In this document: positions 46,419 to 58,198 of the stretch, in pieces
How the letters are laid out: every line of letters begins with the position of its first letter
Position numbering within the stretch: position 1 is the stretch's first letter
NCBI GenBank assembly: GCA_948567375.1
Contig: OX419757.1
Location: 60,078,001-60,142,000, forward strand
Length of the DNA: 64,000 nt
Source: Lunularia cruciata
Lineage: Eukaryota > Streptophyta > Marchantiopsida > Lunulariales > Lunulariaceae
Direction of reading: 5' to 3'
Notes under the pieces: model-generated
Told to the model about the DNA's origin: nothing
The model's input: only the letters and a program-made list of their open reading frames with translations
Databases searched by the model: none
Made by a program: the position numbers and the translations under genes

Positions 46419-48997
46419 ATGACTGCAATTTGGGATAATATAAAATTACAATTGCGCAAGGACAAGTTGAAAATACCAAGTAAATTTCCAATTCCTTTGA
46501 GTAGTTGTCTTGCAGTAATGCTTGTCCGGAAGCCAATTGAGAGTGCAATTTTCCAAAATCCAAAAGGGGTTAGAGTGTCTCATCCAGGAGAGGGCATCAT
46601 CTTTTAGTGCTAAAGAACAAGAGAGTAGATCATGGCAAAGAAGGTCACAAATGCTCTAGCGGTGAAAAGTTTTGCAATTTGTAGGTTAGATGTGGTAGCT
46701 AGAATTGAGGTCTTGAATAGACTTTGTATTACTTTTTTAGGATGGAACTAGAATTTCAGTTTCCTAGGAGTGATGGTAGAGATAGATATCAATAATTGTG
46801 AGGAGGGTCCCAAAGTTGAAGGGAAGAGAGGAAATCCGGCTCAATGGACTGAGTTGGATTGGAGGTTAGTGTTGGCAAAGGAAGCAAGAGAACCAACGTG
46901 GATCACCTTCTATCGGAAGTGTGATGCTGCAAAAGAGACGGCAGAAATCCGAAACTCTTTCTTTGCTCCGAGAACCACAAATGGCTACAAGGTGGAGTCC
47001 TATCATGATCCAATTAGGAGAAGTATCATGGGAGCGATGATGGCCATGTTCAAGCCAGAATGAACAACTTACGTGAACATGCAGCAAGCGGTCTTCTTCC
47101 ACCAAATGTTTGCAGGGGTAAAGGTGAATTGTGCAAAGTGTTTTCACCACCAAACGAGGTAGATGGTAATCAATTGGCAAACAGGTTCACCTCCCCATTA
47201 TTTTGCACCATTTGTAGCACACTTCTACTTCAGGTTGAATTGCTAATAGTGGAGGAGAGGCATCACATGGTGTCCCATTTCCATCATGATTTAAGATGGG
47301 AAGCGGATGAAGAAGAGTGACAATATATGACACACCTGAGAGCCAATGATGAACACTTCTTGAAGACAGGACAATGGAAGATGGAAGAAGTCACAAGTCC
47401 AAAGAAGAAGAAGCGCAATAAACCCAAAGAAGCAAAGTCACCTTTAGCTCAAAGGAAGACTCAAAGACTGGTTGTGCAGAGTAAGAAGATGATGAGAGAA
47501 GCATCATCGGAATCAGAGTCTAAAGAAGAAATAGAGTTGCAAGGAGAGGAATCAGAAGAGGATGAACTCACCTTACAAAGTGAGGAGTCTGGAAGTGAGA
47601 GTGAGGGGGAACCTGAGGTTCAGCAAGCAATGGGAGTCAATGAAGCTTGTCATGCCAAGAACAATGAGTCATTGCATAGCCCTGGTGGTGGATAAGCAGA
47701 GACCAAAGGAAAAGGAAGAGTATCCTGCGGGGCCAAGTTGAATCAGTAAAGGAGAAGAGAGTTCAGAAGCGGTGTCTCTAAAGATACAAAGATTGCAACT
47801 TTGGCAAAAGGGGCCAATGAAGGAGCCAAAGAATGAAGACAAAGACGGCAACAAAGATAAAGATAAATTCAGTGGGATATTGTATCTAACAAAGGTTGTC
47901 ACACTATTGTTGGAGCTATTGAAGGAGCATCGGAAAGAAATTCCCCGAGATCGTAAAAAGGTGATAAATGAGTTGCAGGTGGTGAAGCATCTGTTGAGTG
48001 AAGTGAAGGGGTTGCAAGAGCAACAAGTCTGAAGAAATGAAGAAATTGGAGAACTTTGGAGAGAGGAAGTCTTGAAGAAGAAGACTTTCGACATGTTACA
48101 AGAGAGTTGTGAGTCAAGAGGGAAAGAACTGCAAAAGCAAGCAAGGGAATTGAAGGAGCATGGGATATGGCTGAGAAAAATGAAGGAGGAAGTGAGTGAT
48201 GTGCACATCTAGAATATTCATTTGAAGGTGACGGTAGCAATAATGGAGCAGGAGTTGGACAGCTTGAAGAAGAGTGCAGCTGGGAAGGATCAAGCATGGT
48301 AGAGAGAGTTAGCAGTCAAACATGAAGAAGAAGGACTTTTGCAAGAGCTGGTATGAAGTGCTGAGTTACAGAGTGCACAATATGCGGAGGAGAAGAAGAT
48401 GCTCGCTGTTGAGTACAAAGATGAGTTGAAGATGTACCGCGAAGAGTTGAAGGTAGAGCGATCTCGAGGGTATGAGTCAAAATCAGTAGGAGAAGTTGTA
48501 GGGATGTTGTGAGCAATCTTGAGCACGAAGGCTAAAGGGAGATTGGAAGAAGCACGTCTATATGAGTTAAAGTTGCTTGTGCATGAAACTTGGAAGAGAA
48601 AAGCCAAAGATGTGGATATGAACTTGTTGCTGATCCGATTAAGGGAGCGAGTAGACCGGAAAATGTTAGAAGTAAAAGACAACATTAGTCTCAAATTAGA
48701 TTTAGTCAATTCGGAGTTGGAGAAAATTAGGAATAGTGTGACAGCAGAGAGGACATCCAATGTTGCAGAAGTAGGAGTACAAGTGTCATCAAACTTGTTA
48801 TTTGACACATTGGAGAAGAGTGGATCAAGAGATAAAGAAGTAGATGGAGTAACCTTGAGCTCAATTGTAGTTCCTAGTGTAGAAGTAGTAGAAGTAGTGA
48901 AAGAAGTAGTAGTTGTAGATATACCCGAAGAAGGAGAAGTACTAGGAAGATCATCGGATTTGGAACCGATGATGAGGTAGATATTAGATCGGGGTAA
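46419..48997 (+). pseudogene. Family A U3 gene, copy A5 (about 860 codons, broken)
   Basis: Starts MTAIWDNIKLQL, shared with A8, so this is the likely family start. Domain 1 (46620-47330) has ITFYRKCDAAKETAEIRN, NGYKVESYHDPIRRSIMGAM, FKPE, QAVFFHQMF, CFHHQTR and HYFAPFVAHFYF. Domain 2 (47340-47700) is an acidic linker with basic clusters, such as KKKKRNKPKEAKS followed by many Glu/Ser. Domain 3 (47870-48600) is predicted coiled coil rich in Leu, Glu and Lys. Domain 4 (48610-48997) begins IRLRERVDRKMLEV and ends VDIRSG. I recognise no known family. The layout suggests a structural or DNA/RNA-associated protein. Frameshifts and stops disrupt it. Confidence 0.75.
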
Positions 48998-49115
48998 GTA
49001 ACAATTTTGAGATGGGAAGAGGCAGATATGAAGAGATGGATTGTTAGTTTGGATCTGCAGGTAGGAAGAGATGTTAGGAAGCGGTACATTAGTAGGGAAC
49101 TGCAGTTTGCTTCAG

Positions 49116-49122
49116 TATTTAA
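49116..49122 (+). promoter_or_regulatory. TATA-like box, A5 LTR
   Basis: TATTTAA in TTCAGTATTTAAGGGGAGCA, 119 bp after the U3 gene stop and 738 bp before the LTR end. Equivalent words occur in Ab, Ac, A6 and A7. Confidence 0.45.
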
Positions 49123-49579
49123 GGGGAGCATTTGTAGTACTATGTTGTTCAATATTCAAATTTCTGAAGATAGATAAAGCAAAGTGTTGTTTTCAGTGCT
49201 CGTCGCTTGAGCTTAATTCCGATTGTCAATTTTGTGTTTGTGTTTATGAGTGTGTAGAGAATTTCAAAGTGCAAGTCAGTGTGTCTATGGATGTTGGATT
49301 CTGCAGCCTTGATCTTCATTCTGTGTGTTTGATCCTGAGTGAAGTGCATCGGAGCAATGCCTTGATAGATCTGAGAGGAATTGAAGTGTTGGTAGTATTC
49401 TACATTTGTGAGTGCAGCACAAAGTTGATGTGAAGCAATTTCAATCAAGGAAGTTGTGCCTTCAATGGAGGGGTAGAACACAATTCTGAGGCAAAATTGT
49501 TCTTCCTAGTGAAATGCCGTCTTTGGGAGAATTTGAATCATCACAACAAGAGTTGTTTGGACAGAATTTACTATGTTGT

Positions 49580-49582
<3 letters not shown>

Positions 49583-49655
<73 letters not shown>
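49583..49655. repeat. (TG)n microsatellite
   Basis: About 36 uninterrupted TG units in the R-U5 part of A5. Other A copies have only a short TGTGATTAAGGAGTGT at this place, so the tract expanded after insertion. Confidence 0.95.
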
Positions 49656-49657
<2 letters not shown>

Positions 49658-49854
49658 TTGTGACAAGTTTTCATGATTGTGAGCTTGTTACTCTCTTCTG
49701 GATGTAGTTGCTACCTGAGAGACTAAAGATGCAACCAAGAAGAACTACATGTTACTATTTGACTTCATATGTGACCAATTCTGAATCGTATCTCTACGGG
49801 AATGAACTTTACTTACCCGATTACCAAAAAAGTGATATTTGCCGGGTTGTCACA

Positions 49855-49964
49855 TGAAGGGATGGATTACTTATTCTTGAAATGGGTTCTTAGTCATTTT
49901 GGTGCACCAACTAAGGTTTTGACTAATCAGGGTATAGAGTTCTTTGGAGAGTTGTAGATCTTGT
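49855..49964 (+). pseudogene. pol: C2 integrase segment between A5 and hAT
   Basis: Counterpart of C1 14711-14825, encoding the LSHFGAPTKVLTNQG-like part. The second catalytic Asp is changed to Asn (ACTAATCAG against ACTGATCAG). Confidence 0.8.
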
Positions 49965-49971
49965 GTGATAG

Positions 49972-52436
49972 CAAGCCTCTTTATTTGTGGCGTGGGCCTC
50001 AAATAACACAAATAAGCTAATTGCGGCCCCCCATGAAAATTAAATGCGGTTAAATATAGCAATCATAAAAAATGACACATATATTCATTTATTTTCTTAA
50101 TAAAACTCAATGGCCTGCAACTTCTTGAACTGTTCTGAATGAAGAATGCCTTCAAGCGAGAAGTCACTCAAAGAGGCTGAGCATCATCTTCTCCCTCTTG
50201 ACAATCAAGAAATCACTCTTGACAATAGATGTGCTAGGAAATGCTATTGTGAGCCCACCGCAAAACTCACGAAGCTGTAGGAAGTGATCTTGGGCCAACT
50301 TCCAACTTACAACCAATCATACTTATCCAAGACAAACTTTAAAATTGCTCTCACAATGGTATGTTGCTTGAAGGTGTTAGAACTCTTGCTTGATCTCATT
50401 GATCTCTGCTGACAACTAGCTATATTGCAAGCAATGGATGTAAACTTCATAATATTGGCAAATTCTTGACCTTGAAGTGCTACCAATTGATGTGGAAGTA
50501 CATGAGGCATCTCTTTGGCAACATCATTTGACAAGTAATGCTCAATAACAATAGAAACCACACTTGTGATCAGATTGATTGTGTAGTTAGCAAGATCATG
50601 TAGAAGTGCCATCATGGTTTCATTATCAGTTGCTTCCAACTTGTTGATCACAAACCCACCAAGGTCTTTGAGCACTGCCTTGACATAGGAAAGTTGCAGT
50701 GAATACATATGATCATTGGAGATGATGGCAACTTCTAGATCAACCGCATTTGCCTCTATAGCAAATAGTGGCCCTATTGCATTCAACCAATGTACATAAA
50801 TACCATGCAAATTTTGCAATGCTTCATGTTGTTGTGACACTAAGGTCGTAAGTCTTTGAAGGTTGCAAAACATTGCCGTTCCCTCAGATGAGATTTTCTC
50901 AATGAACATCATCACAATCCACCAAGATGAATAGGGTGCCACAGAAGGCTTCTTTCCATCAAGATATCCCATAACCTACATGCAATACTTCTTGAACAAG
51001 GACGTAACCTTACTCATAGACTCCAAACAAGTTTTAGCAACAATTGGTTGCTCTGATTTCAACTCTCTAGTAAAAAAATTCTGCCTATGCAAATATGCAA
51101 TCAATGTTGTGAGCTTGCAATAGAAATCCTCTCCCATCAAGGACATGAAGAATCACTGAAGCTGAAGGTTGAGTTGGTGCAAACCACACCAAATGTGGTA
51201 AAAACCAGGTAAAGTAGCCTGCTCAAAGTGAGTCGCCACACCTTGGACATACATTATTATCTTTTCATTTTCCATCAATAGAAATTGAAATCATCATATT
51301 CTTCCAGCCAGGTACAATCATATTTAGGGCTTTGATAGCATGCAAACATATATTCTCTGAAGTATGTTGAGTGAGCATCGGGATTGCAAGCAAGTGGTAG
51401 TTAAAAATATCACCCTTCCAACGCAATCTGATGCAAACATCAAGGTATAGGTGGTCATAAGAGTAGACATATCCATCGCAATGGAATATATCCACACACA
51501 TTTAAGCAGATCCCACATTGATTGAAGGTTTAAGACATACACATATGTGGCATATGCAACAACCTTTCCATCAGAGAAAGAGCCAAGACACTAAGCCAAT
51601 TTGCTCTTTCATCATCCTCAAAATTTGTGCAGCTATTTGAAAGGACACTCCCATGTTGAGATAATCAGAAATGAGGTAGAGTTGAGCAAGATTCATTAAT
51701 CTAATCCAGTTCCTCAATGCAGCAACATTAGCTCCATTACCATCCATAGCTTCTGACTCATCTAGGACATCTTCAAAGACACTAAGAGCACGCTCTTTAT
51801 TGGTGTCATTATCATCATCTTGCTCATAAAACAATTTGCCAATGATAACATCAATAATATCCTTGTCCACAAACAAATGAATAGGAGTTTGTGAACCACC
51901 AAAGTGCAATTTGATGGTGTTGCAAAAAACAACAAAAGCATTATCATCAAAAAAGCTTTTCTTCTTGCAATTGTCGAGTGCCAAATAGTCCTTCTTGTGT
52001 TAAGGATGTTGGGTCTCCATGTGTCTACAATATATGTCCGCACAAAATGGTTTCTTTAAATACATGATATTGGTAGTCCAATTGTGTTTTGTGCCAATAT
52101 TCTCCTCATGGCCAAACGGAATGTAGAACACGCAATGAATGCAAGAGACTAACATCACTACCTTCATCTTAGCATCAAGCTTGTAGATTTTGATGCCAAA
52201 TTGCAAATAGTGTACCTTCTTAAATGGAGTGGAGCATGATCAACAACCAAGTGTATTTCTAATTGTTTTCAAGAAAAGAAAATTTTGGAGCAAGGTTTGG
52301 GGTTTTGGTGTTGTGATCAAAACATATTAGGGCTGGCTACTTTAATTTTGTATGCATGATGTTCTGCTTAAATGCGGCACCACATAAAATTTATATGCCG
52401 CATTTCTACTAAAAAAGCTACAAATAAAGAGACATG
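49972..52436 (-). mobile_element. hAT-superfamily DNA transposon
   Basis: 2465 bp with imperfect terminal inverted repeats: left CAAGCCTCTTTATTTGTGGC, right (reversed) CATGTCTCTTTATTTGTAGC. Flanks GTGATAG (49965-49971) and GTGATATG (52437-52444) fit an 8-bp target duplication with one base lost on the left; C1 has GTGACAAG at the site. Encodes a broken transposase on the minus strand. Subterminal GCGGCCCCCC and ATGCGGCACC words contain repeated GCGG motifs. Confidence 0.85.
50307..52210 (-). pseudogene. hAT transposase (broken)
   Basis: The N-terminal part (52206-52000) has a BED-type zinc finger pattern: C-x2-C in SCIHC, then a final H-x4-H in CRHMETQH. The next frame (51984-51571) includes LKMSXXMDGNG-like acidic sequence. 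The RNase H-like core follows, with YLDVCIRLRWKGDIFNYHLL and NMIVPGWKNMMISISIDGK (51501-51265). IWCGLHQLNLQL-like sequence near 51200, a common hAT landmark, comes next. The last frame (50972-50307) is open for 221 codons with SSWWIVMMFIEKISSE. Stops and frameshifts separate the pieces. It is related to hAT proteins in general; I cannot name the subfamily. Confidence 0.75.
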
Positions 52437-52540
52437 GTGATATGGCCTTGATTCATCATCATACTACCTCTCAAGATCACCCTAAGACAAATGGCTTAGT
52501 AGAGAGAGTGGTTCAAAGGGTGAAGAGAGGATTGCATAAT
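52437..52540 (+). pseudogene. pol: C2 integrase segment between hAT and A6
   Basis: Counterpart of C1 14828-14925 with DHPKTNGLVERVVQRVKRGL, including the catalytic Glu of the DD35E triad. Confidence 0.85.
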
Positions 52541-54303
52541 TGTGGTACCCACATTTTTCATTTTGGACGAGTTTTGAAGAAGAAGTGTCTTGCTGAAACC
52601 AAAGAGGAGGAAAAACTCGGATCAGACGCCAAAGGAGGAAGGGAGGTTATAGGTCAGGATTCTTGCGGGGATCATATCTCAGTGATGACAATTCCAAATC
52701 AAGCGTGCTATATTTTTCTGGAAGCATCTTGTTCATGGCTTTCCATTGCCACCAAAATTGCAAAGTTTGGAGATCTGTAGAAGAAGTAACAAGCATTTGA
52801 AGTTTTGAGAGTAGATGTACTTTGGGTTGAGGTTCTTCGGATCAATGTGACTTCGTACCTCGGACTTCGTACTTCGGGTTTACGTGACTTCAGGTCTAAA
52901 GACTTTGCTTCAAGATGACTAAATCCGAGGTAACCAGACCTCAGAGTGCAGTGAAGGTGACTTCGGGAGTTTTGCGGGAAGCATCAGAGGAAGTTAGAGT
53001 GGAGAAAGAAGATAGTTAGAATACCCATGACTTCAATTTCAGTTCTAATTGAAGATGGAACATGAATTGAAGGAGAAGTAGCAGTAGTGAATAAACCCGA
53101 AGTGCAAGATCAGACAATAAGTGTCTTTGGGTCAGTTACATGAGTGATTAGGGGAAAGTGGGTTACAAATTGAAGGTGTAGATAGTGTATTCATGCTTTC
53201 AATTACAATTGTTGACAATGACACAATAAAATTAGCAAAAGAATTGATAGTAGTTAGACCCGAAGTAAGAGAGATAAGAGTGCAGGTGTCTTCAGATTTG
53301 ACATTTGACACCTTAGAGAAGAGTGGGTCGGGAGATAGAGATTTAGAAGGCTTAATTATGATAGGAATTGCATATCAGGAAGGAGAAGTGTTAGAATTAG
53401 TGGAGGAATTGGGAGTTATGAAACCCGAGGAAAAAATGATAGGAAGTAAGATTACTTTGGGTTTGGGTTTGAAAGCCGAGGAAGAAGTAGACATCGGATC
53501 GGAGTAGAAACCGATTTGAGATTTGAATAGACAGATATAAAAGGTTGCATTGTTGTTTTGGATCTACAGGTTAGAAGAATTGTTGTAGAACGGTATAGTT
53601 GTTAGAACTGTCGATTGCTTCACTACTTAAGAGTGGCATTTGCAGTCAAATGTTGTTCAATGCTCATAATTTCTGAGAATAGATAAAGCGAAGTGTTGTG
53701 AAGCAATGCTCGTCGCTTGAGCTTGATTCCAAGTATCAACTTTGTGTCTATGTTTGTGAGTGTTTGGAGAAATTTGAAGTGCAAGTCATAGTGTTTGTTG
53801 GATGTTAGATTCCACAACCTTGATCTTCATTCTGTGTGTTTGATCTTCTTGAGTTAAGTGCAATCAAAGCAATGCCTTGACAGATCTGATAGGAATTGTA
53901 GTGTTGGTAGTATTCTGCATTTGTGAGTGCAGTGCGAAGTTGATGTGAAGCAATTTTGATCAAGGAAGTTGTGCCTTCAGTGGAGGGGTGGAACACAATT
54001 CTGAGGCAAAGTCGTTTTGCAGTGAAGTGCCATTTTTGGGAGAGCTTGAATCATCACAATCAAGATTGTTTGGAAAGATTTGATGGAGTTGTGATTAAGG
54101 AGTGTGAATTCATGACAAGACTGCAAGTCAGTGCTTGTTACTCTCTTCTGGGTGTGGTTTCTACCTGAGAGATTAAAGACGCAACCAAGAAGAATTGAAA
54201 TTGTTACTTTGCTTCATATTTGACCAATTCTGACTTGTATCTCTGGGGGAACAAACTTTACTTACCCGATTACCGCAAAAGTGATATTTGCCGGGTTGTC
54301 ACA
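52541..54303 (+). mobile_element. Family A solo LTR copy A6 (internally deleted)
   Basis: 1763 bp from TGTGGTACCCACATTTTTCA to GCCGGGTTGTCACA, with a perfect target duplication ATAAT (52536-52540 and 54304-54308). About 2 kb of the U3 gene is missing. The C-terminal frame 53193-53507 remains open and ends VDIGSE. The CTACTTAAG word at 53618-53626 stands at the TATA-like position. Confidence 0.88.
53193..53507 (+). pseudogene. Family A U3 gene, copy A6 (C-terminal 104 codons)
   Basis: Retains the VREIRVQVSSDLTFDTLEKS region and the tail to VDIGSE. This part is conserved in all copies, so the C-terminus of the ancestral protein was probably under constraint. Confidence 0.7.
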
Positions 54304-54396
54304 ATAATTATGGTTTGTAAAAAGGCCACTTGGGAGATTGGGATCCCTTGTTACCTTATTTGACCATGGGCTATTGGTTTAATTGGCAAGCATCCT
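54304..54396 (+). pseudogene. pol: C2 integrase segment between A6 and A7
   Basis: Counterpart of C1 14926-15010, encoding the post-core helix region (LGDWDPLLPYLTMGYWF-like, C1 LRDWDL and AMGYQF). Confidence 0.8.
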
Positions 54397-57300
54397 TGTG
54401 GTACCCACATTTTTTTGGTTTGGTTAATTTCTATGCGGTTTTGAAGAAGAAGAAGTGTATAGATAAAGTTGTATTGAACACAAACGGCAATAGAAGGCAA
54501 AGAAGGATGACTTTAGGTTGAAACCCAAAGTAACATAACTCTGAGTCCAAAACAAAGTACTCAGATCAGAACCGGGCAAGAGAGACCCAAAGTAAGGGGA
54601 CTTTGTCTTGGGGTGATCAACCCAATGCAAAGATGGCATAACAACTTCTCTTCATAGAGGCGAATCAAGAAAGTATAGGTAAAAGATGGCAAACAAGGTG
54701 CAAACCACTAAACTTGTATAATGCCAAGAGGAAGTCATGCCGAAAGGATGTGTTTCAATGATGAGCAATAGAGGAATGGTGGATCAACAAGGAACTATAA
54801 AATTGGGACTTTGTCAAGGAGATTGTGAAATGTCCCGCAAGTATCCTATGCCATTGAGTAGTCGACCCAAAGGAGTGCCTATAGAAAAGATGGTTGAGTG
54901 TTTGATGTTTAGCAAGGCTAAAGGAATGAGGATTTTGAGACCAAGGGATAGGAGAATCATCTTTCAATTACCATGCACTAGAGATTGTACAATCCCAAAG
55001 AAGGGTGAGAAGAAGAGTTTATTGCTTGCAGTAAGAAATTTAGTGATTTGAAGATTAGATATGAAAGCTCAAATTGAAATCTTGAGTAGACTTTGGATCA
55101 CTTTTCTAGCATGGAATTAGAATTTGAGCTTTCTAGGGTTCATGGCTGAAGTAGCCGCAAGTGATTGTGAGGAAGGACCTAAGGGTGAAGGAAAGAGAGG
55201 CAATTTGGCTTGATGGACAGGCGGATTGGAGATTGGTTTTGCGGAGAGAGGCTGGTGAGGAAACTAGGGCCACCTTTCTTGGAAAAGGAAAGTTTGCAGA
55301 GGAGACGGATGAGATTCAAAATTCCTTTACATTGCCACGCACAAAGAATGTGTGTAAGGTGGATACATATCAAGACCCAGTCAAGTGAAGCATCATTGGG
55401 GCGATGATGACACTTTTCAAGCCCAATTGACAACTTATGTGGTGAAGCATCAAGCGGTCTTCTTCCACCAAATGTTTGCAAGTAGTAAATTGGGTGAAGT
55501 GTTTTCAACAAAGAATGCGGCAGATGGTGTGGTGTTGGAGATAGCAAGATGTGTCTCATTATTTGGTGATGTTTGCTGCCCATTTCTACTTCAAAGTGAA
55601 CTTGATGAAGGAGTTTGAGCAAAGAAAGATGGTGTCACATTTCCATCACGACTTACAAAAGATTGCAAATGGCAAGGAATAGTAGTATATTTGACAGATC
55701 CAAAGTATTGATGAGCATTATGCATGCACATGGCAATATCTACAAGTAGCAATGGCCATCCTGAAGACACAGAAGCAAAGTAGTCTGGAGGAGAGTTTGT
55801 TGCCAGTCAAGCCGAAGAAGGTGCGGAAAGTAAACTCAAGACAAGAAGTCATAGTGTTGAATGAGTTGTCGGGAGCAAAAGAGTCAGAAGGAGAAGCCAA
55901 GTACAAGGAAGAAGGCTCAGAATAAGAAGAAGAACTAGAGTTGACTTTGAGAAGCAAAGATTTGAGCAATGGGAGCAAAGTGAGGTAGAAGTCCAGCAAC
56001 AGAGAAGAGATGATGCTAAGGAAGAAGAGAAGGAGTTCCATCCAGCTGAAATAAAAGAAACTCTGGAGGTTGAACCAATGGCAGAAGTTTAGCGTGTTGC
56101 TACTATGGTAGCAGAAGTAAGTAATGTGAGTCCTTTAGAAGAAGAAGAGGCCAGATCAAATGAAGAACCCCTAAGAGTTAGAAGATTACAACTTTGGAGT
56201 AAAGCTCTAGTAGAAGAAGTAAGAAACAAAGAGCCAAAGCAGGTTGAGAAGTCCAAAGTCTTGAGTGTGGTAGAGTACTTGTCATAGGTGGTTTATCCTT
56301 TGCTAGTATAATTACAAAAGAAGTGAGATGAATAGATGCAAGATCACTTAAGAGTGAAGGACAAATTGGCAGTAGTACAATATATGAGTGATGAAACTTT
56401 GGAGTTGAAAAAGAAGATGAGTTGAGGAGAGCAAGAGTTAGTAGAGCTTTGTAATGATGTAGAGATGAGGAGAAAGGAGATTGAGAATCTAATGAGGGAC
56501 TTTGCAAAGAGAAGCAAAGCCATGGCAAAGCAAGAAGAAGATCAAAAGGAGTAATTAGTGAAGTCTGAGGCCTTGTGGGCAGAAGTGCATGATACACACA
56601 TAGAAGTTATTCATTTGAAGGCCATGGCTGCTGTTATGGATCAAGAGTTGGAGAGTTTGAAGGCCAATGCATCAGAGAAAGATTGGGCTTGGCAACAAGA
56701 GTTGGTCACGTGCAATAGAGAAGAAGAATGATTGCGGGGGTTGGTCAGAGGAATGGAAGAACAGCTTTAGTCGAGTGTGAAGGAGAAGGAAGCACTGAAG
56801 GCCAAGTTGGAAGATGAAGTAAAGATGTATTGGGAAGAATTGTTAGCAGAGAGAGAGAGAAGCTATAGATATCAAGACAAGATGCAAGCAAAGATATCGT
56901 TGTAAGAATGAAAGCAATGTTAGGGACAATGTTTGAAGTCCAATTGAAGGAAGCAAGACTGCATGAGTTAAAGTTGTTAGTGTAGGAAATGAGGAAGAAG
57001 AAAGTGAAGGACATCAAATTGAACCAGTTGCTTATTTGCTTACGAGATCGAGTAGATAGGAAGATATTAGAAGCAGAAGACAATGTGTGTCTTAGATTAG
57101 ACTTAGTACATTCAGAATTAGAGAGACTTTGTAGTTCTATAAGGTTGGAGATGAAGTCCAAAGTAAGAGAAGTAGGAGTGCAAGTGTCTTTCGATTTAGC
57201 ACTTGAGGCTTTAGAGAAGAGTGTGTTGGGAGATAAAGAGTTAGATAAGTTACCCACTAGTGCAATTGTAGTTTGTAGTGCAAAAATAGTAGAAATAGAT

Positions 57301-58198
57301 GAGTTAGTAGTAGAATTAGATAGATCCAAAGAAGGAGAAATACTTGGAGGATCATTGGGATTGGAAGCCAAAGTGGAGGTAGATATCGGATCGGATTAGG
57401 ACCAATTTTGAGATTAGAAGAGGCAAATATGAAGGAGTGCATTGTTAGTTTGGATTTGCAAGTTGTTAGAGGTTGTTAGGAAGCAGTTTAGGAAGTTAGA
57501 TAACTATTGATTGCTTTACTATTTATAGTAGGCATTTGTAGTGTGTTGTTGTTTAGTATTCATTTTCCTCAGACTAGATAAAGTGAAGTGCTGATTTCAG
57601 TCCGCGTCACTTGAGCTTAATTTTGAGTATCAACTTTGTGTCTATGTTTGTGAGTGTTGAGAGAATTTTGAAGTGCAAGTCAATGTGTTTGTTGGATGTT
57701 AGATTTCATAGCCTTGATCTTCATTCTATGTGTTTGATCTTGAGTGAAGTGTAATTGGAGCAATGCCTTGATAGATCTAAAAGGAATTGTAGTGTTGGTA
57801 GTATTTTGCAGTTGTGAGTGCAATATTGAGCTGATGTGAAGCAATTTCAATCAAGGAAGTTGTGCCTTCAATAGAGGGGTGGAACCCAATTCTGAGGTAA
57901 AGTTGTTTTACAATGAAGTGTTGTTTTTGGGAGAGACTAAATCATCACAATCAAGATTGTTTGGAAAGATTCAATGGAGTTGTGATTAAGTGTGACATTT
58001 CTATGTGACAAGTCTACAAGTCAGTGCTTGTTACTCTCTTTTGGGTGTGGTTTCTACCTAAGAGATTAAAGACGCAACCAAGAAGAACTGAAATTGTCAA
58101 TGTTTGCTTTGCATTTGACCAATTCTGAATTGTAGCTTTGCGTGAATAAACTTTACTTACTTGATTACCACAAAAGTGATATTTTTTGAGTTGTCACA
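54397..58198 (+). mobile_element. Family A solo LTR copy A7
   Basis: 3802 bp from TGTGGTACCCACATTTTTTT to TTTGAGTTGTCACA, with a perfect target duplication ATCCT (54392-54396 and 58199-58203). C1 has the empty site (AAGCCTCCTTAGC) near 15005. It belongs to a slightly different A subgroup shared with A3 (5' end with GGGGTGATCAACCCAATGCA). Confidence 0.9.
54737..57399 (+). pseudogene. Family A U3 gene, copy A7 (about 888 codons)
   Basis: Starts MPKGCVSMMSNRGMVDQQGT and ends VDIGSD at 57399. Contains the WITFLAWN block (55090-55120), KNVCKVDTYQDPVK, QAVFFHQMFASS, a coiled-coil stretch and an open C-terminal frame 56989-57399. That frame has KILEAEDNVCLRLDLVHSEL. Broken by several stops. Its length agrees with A5, A8 and Ac. 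Confidence 0.75.

Larger units (their letters stand above)
46065..49854 (+). mobile_element. Family A solo LTR copy A5 (reference copy)
   Basis: 3790 bp, from TGTGGTGCCCACATTTTTAT to GCCGGGTTGTCACA, inside the C2 integrase. A perfect 5-bp target duplication TGAAG flanks it (46060-46064 and 49855-49859), and C1 shows the empty site at about 14710-14715 (TAGTGAAGGG). There is no internal region, so it is a solo LTR left by LTR-LTR recombination or an independently mobilised unit. It includes a (TG)n microsatellite and a TATA-like box. Confidence 0.9.

Noticed and set aside
49462-49674. His-Thr repeat protein from the (TG)n tract
   Set aside because: It is only the translation of the microsatellite on the minus strand.
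46065-49854. A units as DNA transposons with short terminal inverted repeats
   Set aside because: TGTG/CACA ends are also LTR ends, the tRNA-Asp primer site follows A2, and integrase plus purine tract precede A1 and Ac. No transposase is present.
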